Assembly: GCA_029051915.1 (NCBI GenBank)
Contig: JAIDKM010000329.1
Coordinates: 1 to 5,887, forward strand
Direction: 5' to 3'
From: Alistipes sp.
GTDB lineage: Bacteria; Bacteroidota; Bacteroidia; Bacteroidales; Rikenellaceae
Length of the DNA stretch: 5,887 nucleotides
A program made the translations under genes and the position numbers. Of this stretch, positions 1 to 5,887 are shown in pieces (the first letter of the stretch is position 1; every line of letters starts with the position of its first letter). The notes under the pieces were generated by a model, which searched no databases, was not told the DNA's origin, and was given only the letters and a program-made list of their open reading frames with translations.

Positions 1-787
1 CATAACCGTTTCCGTCGTTATCTTCTTTGGAGTTCTCGATTTCGCCTTCGTTCACCCACAGGTTGTTCTTCAGATCTGGATGGGTCAGGCACACGCCCTC
101 GTCAAGCACCGCCACGATGATCGACGGATCGCCCGTCGAGCGCTTCCAAGCCTCCTCGCACTGGACATCCGCACCTGCGACCGACTTGCTCACCTCATCT
201 TTCTGGAACATGTCGCCACGGTTGATCAGGTGCCACTGCGCCGGCAGCTGCGGGTCGTTGTAGGGATAGTCCACGGCCCGGGTGCTCCGCGACATCGCTT
301 CGAGAGCCTCGCGGCTCAGCGGCATCGCCTTCTTCCGGGGATCGTAGGCCCGTTGGATCGTACGGTTGAGATTCACTTTCTGCACTTCGCCCAGCCGCGA
401 GAGTTGCTCGGCCACTTCTTCAGGCGTCTGACCGCCGCTGTAGCGGACTACATACCACAGATGCAGTCCCGCCGCCCGCGTGCGGGCTTCGTTGCGGCTG
501 TCCACGGGGAATACGCGGCTTATTTCATAGCCGCCCACCAAGTCGAGTACCTCGTCCACCGAAAGGACTCCCGAGCGTGTCGCCGGTTCGCCGCTGCGGG
601 TCTTCACTACCGAACGCTCCAGGATTTCGCTCACGTAAGGGTCGAATTTGACCATCAGCTCACCGGCCACCACGGCAGGACGTTCCTCTTCGGAACCGAT
701 CGTGCCGACTTCGGAAAGGGGATCGGTCGTGCAGGCCGCCGATACGAGCAGCAGTCCTGTAAGAATACCGTATATCGTCTTTTTCAT
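1..787 (-). CDS. S8 family (subtilisin-like) serine peptidase lipoprotein, N-terminal part
   Basis: Partial: 262 residues are visible and the 3' end lies beyond the left edge. The ATG at 787 gives a lipoprotein signal (MKKTIYGILTGLLLVSAAC, lipidated Cys19), so the enzyme is probably anchored to the outer membrane. Residues about 42-145, starting GELMVKF, look like the inhibitory prodomain of long-prodomain subtilases. At 177 comes NDPQLPAQWHLIN, the usual entry to the catalytic domain in this family. IIVAVLDEGV follows, with the predicted catalytic Asp at 229, then THPDL and LWVNEGEI, and an Asp/Asn-rich DNDGNGY at the edge that is typical of Bacteroidota S8 enzymes. The motif reads DEG rather than the commoner D-S/T-G. 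The catalytic His and Ser regions are outside the window, so activity cannot be judged. The gene starts 15 bp after the BACON/LRR gene and is probably cotranscribed with it. The leader AACAAGAAG before the ATG is purine-rich but is not a canonical Shine-Dalgarno site. Family assignment is confident; the substrate is unknown. Confidence 0.9.
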   Translation of the reverse strand, partial: MKKTIYGILTGLLLVSAACTTDPLSEVGTIGSEEERPAVVAGELMVKFDPYVSEILERSVVKTRSGEPATRSGVLSVDEVLDLVGGYEISRVFPVDSRNEARTRAAGLHLWYVVRYSGGQTPEEVAEQLSRLGEVQKVNLNRTIQRAYDPRKKAMPLSREALEAMSRSTRAVDYPYNDPQLPAQWHLINRGDMFQKDEVSKSVAGADVQCEEAWKRSTGDPSIIVAVLDEGVCLTHPDLKNNLWVNEGEIENSKEDNDGNGY

Positions 788-802
788 CTTCTTGTTTTAG
801 CT

Positions 803-2476
803 TTAGTCTTCGTCGGTCGTCTCGTCCGAAGGTCGGGTTTTGGTTGGATAAAAATCGTAGTAGTAGTTCATGTTGGCCGGTTCGTTGCTGAATCCGGCAG
901 TCCGGCCGCTCGCGTCGATACCCTCCTGATTGAATATCAGAATCTCCGGCAGCCACCAGTCCAATCCCGGGTGGTAAAGCAGCCAGTAAGGCAGTTCTCC
1001 GGTCAGACGGTTCAGGTTGACAGCGAAGAATTTCGTTCGCGGCATCACCTTCGGAGTTCCGATCAGGGCTCTGGGCAGCGTGTCTACACCCTTGTCGTTC
1101 GTCGAAGCGGCGATGTCTTCTTCCGTATAGAACTCCGTCCAGCCGTCCCGGGGAGCATCGGCCGTACCGAACGACGGAAGCGATCCCTGCAGGTAGTTCA
1201 CCGAGAGTCGCAGCGTGTCGAGGCCCCATTCGAGCAGATGCCGCGGGAATTCGGTCTCGTCGACCAGACCTCCGATATTGGCCTCTATCGAGTTGCTCAG
1301 GTCGTAGACCAGGCTTCGCTGGTTAGCGTTCATGACCAAAGCGTGCAGGTTCGGCATGTTTTCCTTCGTCAGCACAGCGGGGAATTTCTGGAAGTTGTTG
1401 CTGCTCAGATCCAGATATTCGAGGGAAACCATATCCTTGAAGTCCGGATGGAGTTCCATCAGACCGTATGCCGAGATCGTCAGTCGTTTGAGCTGCGAGA
1501 GTTTGGTGATCGCATCTCCCGTGCTGAGGCTCCGCAGGTGAATGTTCGTGTTGCCGAAGAACGAGAGTTCTTCAGCGGCGGTCAAATATTGTACTTCATA
1601 CGGAATTCCTTCTTTCGTGGTAAAGAACCTGAAAGACGCCGATTTTACCCGGCCGACTTTTTCCGGCGTGCAGCCTTCCATGTTTTCTTCCCACAGAACG
1701 ACTCCGCTCCAGTTATCCATGCTCTCGGTGCTGTCCCATGCTTCATTCCACGTGTTCAGCGAGCGGCTCACGCCCAGCAGCGCCACCGAGTCTCCTTCGC
1801 GGGTATCTTTTTTGATTTCCGCGGCGGCTTTTTGCTCTACATACAACTTGTCTTGTTGGTCGAGCGTTACTTCCCGTTTGGGTACAAAGGCGATTTCGGC
1901 TCTCCGGACTCTGGGAACCGAGCTGATGTTCCACTTGAAGCGTACGGTTACTTCGCGCGGACGAATTCCGCGGTTGATGTCCACCTTGTAAGAGTCGTAC
2001 TGGAGCCAGCCCGTCGTATCCGGAATAGCGACGTTGAAATCTACGTTGGTCTTCACCCTCACATCGAAGTAACGTTCGTCCAGCAGCGCGAAGTTCTCCA
2101 CCGACACTTCGGGCTCGGCCAGCGTGATGGCATAGGGATAGCCTTCCTGCTCTACCGTGATCTCCTGGTTGTCGCGCGATTGTTGATTCTGGAAACGGAT
2201 GACGCCCCGACGCGGGGTCTCCAGCAGCGCCGAGTCGATGATGATCTGGCACTCCGTCGTTCCGCGGCCGTTGGCCGGCGATACGGTGATCCACGGCGCA
2301 TCGGTCGTGGCGATCCATGCGTCGGACGACTCTATGCGGATCGTGCGGGTGCCTCCGTCGGCTCCGATGGCAATGTCCTTGCTGTCGGGGCCGAACGGGA
2401 GATTCGTGCCGTCGTCGGCGCAGGCGACCAGGCCCAGCGCTCCCAGCATGACGGCTATGTAAGCGATGTATTTCAT
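803..2476 (-). CDS. BACON-domain and leucine-rich-repeat lipoprotein
   Basis: Complete, 557 residues, TAA stop. The signal peptide ends in GLVAC (Cys19), followed by ADDG; an acidic pair just after the cysteine resembles Bacteroidales surface-export signals. Residues about 33-112 form a clear BACON domain: W54, APWITVSP at 60-67, RRGVIRF at 89-95 and EITVEQEG at its end. Residues about 118-214 repeat the pattern more loosely (VKTNVDFNV, then RRAEIAF and LYVEQ), suggesting a second BACON-like domain. Residues about 226-300 resemble an LRR N-cap (DSVALLG, spaced Trp residues, GRVKSASF). Irregular leucine-rich repeats follow to about 510, including LEYLDLSSNNFQKFP and NLNRLTGELP. The C-terminus is aromatic (YWLLYHPGLDWW at 497-508, NYYYDFY at 537-543) and ends in an acidic tail, DETTDED. 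The gene sits 15 bp after the larger LRR lipoprotein and 15 bp before the S8 peptidase. BACON domains are proposed to bind glycan or protein at the cell surface; a ligand-binding or adhesin role is inferred. Confidence 0.9.
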   Translation of the reverse strand: MKYIAYIAVMLGALGLVACADDGTNLPFGPDSKDIAIGADGGTRTIRIESSDAWIATTDAPWITVSPANGRGTTECQIIIDSALLETPRRGVIRFQNQQSRDNQEITVEQEGYPYAITLAEPEVSVENFALLDERYFDVRVKTNVDFNVAIPDTTGWLQYDSYKVDINRGIRPREVTVRFKWNISSVPRVRRAEIAFVPKREVTLDQQDKLYVEQKAAAEIKKDTREGDSVALLGVSRSLNTWNEAWDSTESMDNWSGVVLWEENMEGCTPEKVGRVKSASFRFFTTKEGIPYEVQYLTAAEELSFFGNTNIHLRSLSTGDAITKLSQLKRLTISAYGLMELHPDFKDMVSLEYLDLSSNNFQKFPAVLTKENMPNLHALVMNANQRSLVYDLSNSIEANIGGLVDETEFPRHLLEWGLDTLRLSVNYLQGSLPSFGTADAPRDGWTEFYTEEDIAASTNDKGVDTLPRALIGTPKVMPRTKFFAVNLNRLTGELPYWLLYHPGLDWWLPEILIFNQEGIDASGRTAGFSNEPANMNYYYDFYPTKTRPSDETTDED

Positions 2477-2491
2477 GATCTTCGGTTCTCT

Positions 2492-5152
2492 TTATTTCAA
2501 CATTTCGTCGCAGTTGAGAATCTTCTGCGTCTTGTCGTATACAAGCATGTAGGCCCCGCTGCGCCAGTAAAGGCAGATGGCCGAGGCGTCGAATACGATG
2601 TTGGGGTTATCGCTGATGTCGAGGTTGTAGATCAGATACGAGATCGTATCGTCGACTTTGCGCAGGTCGTTCGACCCCAGGAACAGACCTCTCAGACCCG
2701 TGTGGCGATAGATTCCCGTGGGCCATTCGCGCAGGCAGCGTTCGCCTTTGTCGTCGCGTTGTCCGCGTACGCCGTATACCGTCAGTCCTGCCGAGTTGAG
2801 CGGGCTGTAGGGGAATGCGTTGAAGGCATTGTACGACAAGTCTATTCCATAGAGATAAGGCAGGTCGTCCGCCGTAAAGTCGTCGGGCAGTTTCGTCAGA
2901 CGGTTGTAGGTCAGATCCAGCGAAGCCAGCGAGCTTGCGAACTTGCCCTTGAACGAGCCTTCCGGTATCTCCTTCATCTGGCAGCCGCGCAGGATGATGT
3001 AGCTCACATAGGAGTTGGTCTCGCTGAGCAGCTCTTTGGGGAACACCTCGATGGGGTTGTTCGCCAGCGAAAGCGTGTTCACGAGTATGCCGTTGAAGCC
3101 CTCGGGCAATCCTGTGATTTCATTGTAGGAGAAGTCTATGGTCTTCACCACATACTTGCCTTTCGAGGAGAAGATGTTGGGAATGGTCTTCAGCTTGTTG
3201 TGGGTTACCGAGAAAGTCTCCATGTCCTCCATCGGGCAGAATTTCCCGTCGGTAGTGGGGAATTCTTCGATTTCGTTGTAGTCGAGACGTATTTCCGTCG
3301 GAGCCACTTCTCCAAGACCGCCCGCGGGCAGTTTGCTGATCTTGTTGTTGCACATGTCCAGCGCCCCCAGCTTCTTGAGGTTGCGGAACGAGTCGGGAAT
3401 CGCCGTTATGTTGTTGTTGCGGCAGTAGAAAAGTTGCAGCACATTCTGCGACTTACCGTTGCCCAGGGCTTCCAGGCCGGCAGCCAGCCCTTCGGGATCG
3501 TGTTCGCTCCACTGCGTGTTTTCCGAGATGTTGAGCGAAACGAGCTTCGGCATTTCGGCCAGCACCATCGGGAATTCCAGCATCTTCGGACAGTTGTAGA
3601 GCTCCAGGTCGGTGCAGCTCGTCAGCAGAGCCATCGAGTCCGGCAGCGCGGTGATCTCGCTGTTGGCGATATTCAGAATCTCCAGCTTCTGCAGTCGGCC
3701 GATCTCTTTGGGCAGCGACTTCAGACCGTTGCAGATCTTGCCGTGTATGGTAGCCTGGGGCCGAATCGGCTGTTGATTGCCTTTCGCATCGAAGATCTGT
3801 TTTTCCGTGTAACCCGCATCATAGAGAGCCGTCGAGGGGGTGTGGATATCATGTTCCCGAAGTGCGAGCGCACAAGGCCACGACATCTGCGTCGTCGGAT
3901 AGAACTTCTCATAGTAGGCTTTGTGGTTCTCCATCCGGTTGCGCGCACGATTCGCCATGCTCGTCTGGATGTCTTCCTTCGGGTCGTAGTAGTTCTTGTC
4001 GCTTTGGGTACCCAGGTAGAGCTCGATCAGCTCCGTCAGCTGGCCCAGATCCGCAGGCATGTCGCCGCGGAATCCGAAGCCGCTCAGGTCTATACGGGCT
4101 ACCCGACCGTTCGTGTGGAGCTGCACGCCCGGCTGAGCGCCCCAGATGTCGGGATCCTTGTTGAAGTCCCAGTTCACTCCAGCAGGAAAACTCTCGCCCG
4201 AGTAGTACCAGTGTTCTCCGTCGAGTGCTTCCCAGATACGTTTGAGAGCGTAGTAATCCTTGATATATTCGTCGCTTTCGTAAAGCGTGATCTTGGCTTC
4301 GACGTCCGTGGTCTGGTTATCTTCTACAGTGAAGATCACCTCTGCAGGCCGTGCGTTCGTTTCGAGCGCGGTTTTGTTCTCATCGTAGGTCGCATACGAT
4401 ACGATGCGGTATTCGCCCGCAGGCAGCGACAGCAGCGAATCGCACTTGCTCGACGTCGTCTGATAACCGAACGTGCCGTTTTCTTCGTTCTTCTCGTCGA
4501 AATGCACCGAGAAAGTCATCGGCAGTTTCTCGAAGGTCGTCAGGTCGTTGGTCTCCGTGTTCCGCACGGTCAGATCCACCTGCGCGATTTCGTCGAACGT
4601 ATATTGGCGGCTCACATCTCCCGCCCGGGTGTTTTTCGGCGTCTGCTCGAACGCCGACATGTCTTTGAGAAGCGTTACGCGTATTTTGCCGCGCGGCGTT
4701 ACGTCTACCGTCAGATCGTGCATCGTCAGACCGCCCGCCACCACCGTCAGGTCGGGATCTTGCGGCAGACCGTTGTAAAGCAGTTCATCGTTGATGTCGT
4801 AGAGCGAGAAGGCCACTACCCGGTAGTCTCCCGTCAGCAGCTTGAGTTTGGTGCTGCGCAGGCCGAATTCCGCTGCTTCCTTGTCGGCAGCGTCCAGCGT
4901 CAGAGTCTGAGCGATCAGCGTGCCGTTGTAATCCAGGCGCACCGTTACCTTCGTCGCATCCGACAAGTAGTCCAGCTGCGATTGAACGGCCCGGCTGGCA
5001 GGCGCATAGGACGCCTCCTTGTAAAGCTTGAATTGTACGTAGCCGTAGTCGAGGTCGCGGTTGTCGATGCCGTCGTCTGCGGAGCATCCGCCGAGGAAAG
5101 CCATCGCCAGGCACGCGAGCGTCGCGGTTACGATCGATTTCATAAGTTTCAT
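2492..5152 (-). CDS. Leucine-rich-repeat surface lipoprotein with two N-terminal beta-sandwich domains
   Basis: 886 residues from the ATG at 5152. A TTG at 5158 and an ATG at 5143 are alternative starts; the ATG at 5152 gives a normal lipoprotein signal ending FLGGC (Cys23), followed by SADD. Residues about 34-160 and 175-292 are two related beta-rich domains: GDYRVVAFSLYD (108-119) aligns with GEYRIVSYATYD (246-257), each in a tail of alternating hydrophobics. The first resembles the DUF4458-type domain found with LRRs in Bacteroides, but that is from memory. Residues about 296-350 form an LRR N-cap (YALKRIWEALDGEHW, GVNW). About 15-17 repeats of the L..L.L..N.I..LP type follow to about residue 854, ending in a short cap. 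They are not BspA-type repeats. The gene is first after a terminator and leads a set of three with 15-bp gaps. A surface adhesion or recognition role is inferred; no catalytic motif is visible. Confidence 0.9.
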   Translation of the reverse strand: MKLMKSIVTATLACLAMAFLGGCSADDGIDNRDLDYGYVQFKLYKEASYAPASRAVQSQLDYLSDATKVTVRLDYNGTLIAQTLTLDAADKEAAEFGLRSTKLKLLTGDYRVVAFSLYDINDELLYNGLPQDPDLTVVAGGLTMHDLTVDVTPRGKIRVTLLKDMSAFEQTPKNTRAGDVSRQYTFDEIAQVDLTVRNTETNDLTTFEKLPMTFSVHFDEKNEENGTFGYQTTSSKCDSLLSLPAGEYRIVSYATYDENKTALETNARPAEVIFTVEDNQTTDVEAKITLYESDEYIKDYYALKRIWEALDGEHWYYSGESFPAGVNWDFNKDPDIWGAQPGVQLHTNGRVARIDLSGFGFRGDMPADLGQLTELIELYLGTQSDKNYYDPKEDIQTSMANRARNRMENHKAYYEKFYPTTQMSWPCALALREHDIHTPSTALYDAGYTEKQIFDAKGNQQPIRPQATIHGKICNGLKSLPKEIGRLQKLEILNIANSEITALPDSMALLTSCTDLELYNCPKMLEFPMVLAEMPKLVSLNISENTQWSEHDPEGLAAGLEALGNGKSQNVLQLFYCRNNNITAIPDSFRNLKKLGALDMCNNKISKLPAGGLGEVAPTEIRLDYNEIEEFPTTDGKFCPMEDMETFSVTHNKLKTIPNIFSSKGKYVVKTIDFSYNEITGLPEGFNGILVNTLSLANNPIEVFPKELLSETNSYVSYIILRGCQMKEIPEGSFKGKFASSLASLDLTYNRLTKLPDDFTADDLPYLYGIDLSYNAFNAFPYSPLNSAGLTVYGVRGQRDDKGERCLREWPTGIYRHTGLRGLFLGSNDLRKVDDTISYLIYNLDISDNPNIVFDASAICLYWRSGAYMLVYDKTQKILNCDEMLK
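2591..4105 (-). repeat. Leucine-rich repeat array within the large lipoprotein
   Basis: This protein-level tandem repeat runs from RVARIDLSGFGF to DISDNPNIVF. Most units are 22-26 residues with the pattern L..L.L..N.I..LP; examples are LEILNIANSEITALP, LGALDMCNNKISKLP, VKTIDFSYNEITGLP and LASLDLTYNRLTKLP. An insert of about 90 residues after the second unit (starting GTQSDKNYYDP and rich in charged and aromatic residues) interrupts the array before NGLKSLPKEIGRL. Another unit near EWPTGIYR is stretched. At DNA level the units have diverged, so only short stretches around the Asn codons (AACAACAAG-like) recur. Unit count is by eye. Confidence 0.85.
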
Positions 5153-5201
5153 GTTCAAAAACTTGTGCTGTGTTCTCCGTTAATTTATGGTCGTTTGTAA
5201 A

Positions 5202-5236
5202 AAGCGCCCCCGTACCCCTCGGTGCCGGGGGCGCTT
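5202..5236 (-). terminator. Rho-independent terminator after the rightmost gene
   Basis: A perfect 10-bp inverted repeat, AAGCGCCCCC against GGGGGCGCTT, extends by one more G-C pair around a loop of about 13 nt. On the minus strand the stem is followed at once by a run of five T (complement of 5199-5203). It begins 14 bp after the TAA stop at 5251-5253. The GC-rich stem plus U-tract on this strand, and its position, identify it as the end of the upstream transcript. The plus-strand flank (CGTTTCG) has only a poor T-run, so it is unlikely to act in the other direction. It separates the rightmost gene from the three-gene lipoprotein set, unless read-through is substantial. Confidence 0.88.
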
Positions 5237-5250
5237 CGTTTCGTCATCGG

Positions 5251-5887
5251 TTATTCGTCGTCCTCCGAGTAGGAAGTCAGGTCGAGCGTGCAGACAAGCA
5301 CAACTACTGTACTCCACGATGAATCGTAGAATACAATGCTGCTGGTCATCGTCTTTTCGCCGTCGGGCAGTTTGGTGTAATCCATCGAGATGATGGTCGT
5401 TCCGTCGCCCGGTTCGTACGACAGCCATTCGTCTGCGTTCGAGATACCCTTCTCCGGCAGACCTTTCAGCGCCGACATCGTCGCATAAGGTTTACGGAAC
5501 GTCAGGTGGTATACCGGAGCTCCGTTGCCCGGATTGTACTCCTCGAAGAGCTCACCCGAGGTCAGCAGTTCGAGCGACGATTCATCCAGCATCGGAGCGT
5601 ATTGCGGCCATTGGAATTCAACCGTGATCGCTCCTTCGTTGCCGCCGAGGTTTACTTTTTCGTCATAAATGCAGCGGATCACCACAAAGGCGCCTTCCGC
5701 ATCTTCGAAGACTACGTAGCCTACATGGGCCAGCCCTTCGTTCATTTGCGAGCTGTTGCCGCACTTGTCTTTGGACGGGGCCATGTCGATAACGATGCCG
5801 TTGTTGACCTTGCGTACCGTCAGCCACGAATCCGACTCCGCCATAGGATTCAGATCGTAGTCATAGGCTTTGTATGCGGTGTATTCC
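5251..5887 (-). CDS. Unrecognised BACON-like secreted or surface protein, C-terminal part
   Basis: Partial: 211 codons plus a TAA stop are visible, and the frame stays open to the right edge (EYTAYKAYDYDLNPMAESD), so the true start is outside the window. The Met at 5844 lies inside continuous coding sequence and is probably internal. The first visible 70 residues alternate beta-strand-like hydrophobics in a BACON-like order: DSWLTV, NNGIVIDM, a polar NSSQMNEG turn, then VGYVVFED and AFVVIRCIYDE, where a typical BACON has R.G.I.F and V.V.Q. The remaining 140 residues (FQWPQYAPMLDE, VYHLTFRKPYATMSALKGLP, SIVFYDSSWSTVVVLVCTLD) are beta-rich; I cannot assign them to a named family. The C-terminus is acidic (SYSEDDE), like that of the BACON/LRR protein. 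No catalytic motif is seen. It is probably an envelope lipoprotein, though its signal peptide is not in view. It uses at least one TCA codon, which the three downstream genes lack in the portions visible here. Confidence 0.8.
   Translation of the reverse strand, partial: EYTAYKAYDYDLNPMAESDSWLTVRKVNNGIVIDMAPSKDKCGNSSQMNEGLAHVGYVVFEDAEGAFVVIRCIYDEKVNLGGNEGAITVEFQWPQYAPMLDESSLELLTSGELFEEYNPGNGAPVYHLTFRKPYATMSALKGLPEKGISNADEWLSYEPGDGTTIISMDYTKLPDGEKTMTSSIVFYDSSWSTVVVLVCTLDLTSYSEDDE

Noticed and set aside
660..1229. Minus-strand open frame at 660-1229, overlapping the BACON/LRR and S8 genes
   Set aside because: It is an out-of-frame shadow of two well-supported genes on the same strand; its Arg/Gly-rich translation resembles no protein.
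2591..4105. BspA-type LRR or a DNA-level tandem repeat
   Set aside because: The repeats lack the BspA I.IP..V..IG..AF pattern, and the nucleotide units are too diverged to be a recent tandem repeat.
3862..4778. Plus-strand open frames at 3862-4164, 4351-4668 and 4473-4778
   Set aside because: They are Arg/Ser-rich or low-complexity frames wholly antisense to the LRR lipoprotein, with no domain signal of their own.
5153..5158. TTG at 5158 as the start of the large LRR lipoprotein
   Set aside because: It adds only two residues before an ATG that already gives a standard lipoprotein signal. The GGAG-like stretch at 5172-5178 is about 13 nt away and Bacteroidota do not depend on it.
80..5200. 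A 1,706-residue plus-strand open frame as a real gene
   Set aside because: It lies exactly antisense, in codon register, to three well-supported genes with recognisable domains. Its translation is low in recognisable motifs and rich in Arg, Val, Gln and His, as expected of complemented codons. Avoidance of TTA, CTA and TCA explains it.
5251..5844. Start of the rightmost gene at Met 5844
   Set aside because: The frame continues open to the window edge with coding-like residues, and a start here would leave no signal peptide and cut into the BACON-like segment.

Overview
The window looks like chromosomal DNA from a Bacteroidota (Bacteroidales) bacterium. The genes encode lipoproteins with short signal peptides. 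The cysteine in two of them is followed within a few residues by Asp-Asp, as in surface-exported Bacteroidales lipoproteins. The domains (BACON-type beta-sandwiches, leucine-rich repeats, a long-prodomain S8 subtilase) are typical of gut members, and there are no strong Shine-Dalgarno sites. Base composition is clearly above that of Bacteroides (mid-50s % G+C by eye), and codon choice avoids TTA, CTA and TCA. A higher-GC genus such as Alistipes (Rikenellaceae) fits best, but that placement is inference.

All genes lie on the minus strand, so transcription runs from right to left. From the right: (1) 5887-5251 is the C-terminal part of an unrecognised protein that begins outside the window. It has a BACON-like beta segment and ends in an acidic tail, and is followed by a strong intrinsic terminator at 5202-5236. 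(2) 5152-2492 is an 886-residue lipoprotein with two tandem related beta-sandwich domains, an LRR N-cap and about 15-17 leucine-rich repeats. (3) 2476-803 is a 557-residue lipoprotein with one clear BACON domain, a second BACON-like domain, a similar but degenerate LRR N-cap, a shorter irregular LRR block and an aromatic-rich C-terminus. (4) 787-1 is the N-terminal 262 residues of a lipoprotein S8 (subtilisin-like) peptidase: signal peptide, prodomain, and the start of the catalytic domain including the Asp motif.

Genes 2, 3 and 4 are separated by exactly 15 bp each and almost certainly form one operon downstream of the terminator. The likely picture is a set of envelope-anchored, probably surface-displayed proteins: two LRR/Ig-like recognition or adhesion proteins made together with a protease. 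The substrate or ligand cannot be read from the sequence. No RNA genes, mobile elements or CRISPR arrays are visible. No gap between genes exceeds 100 bp.
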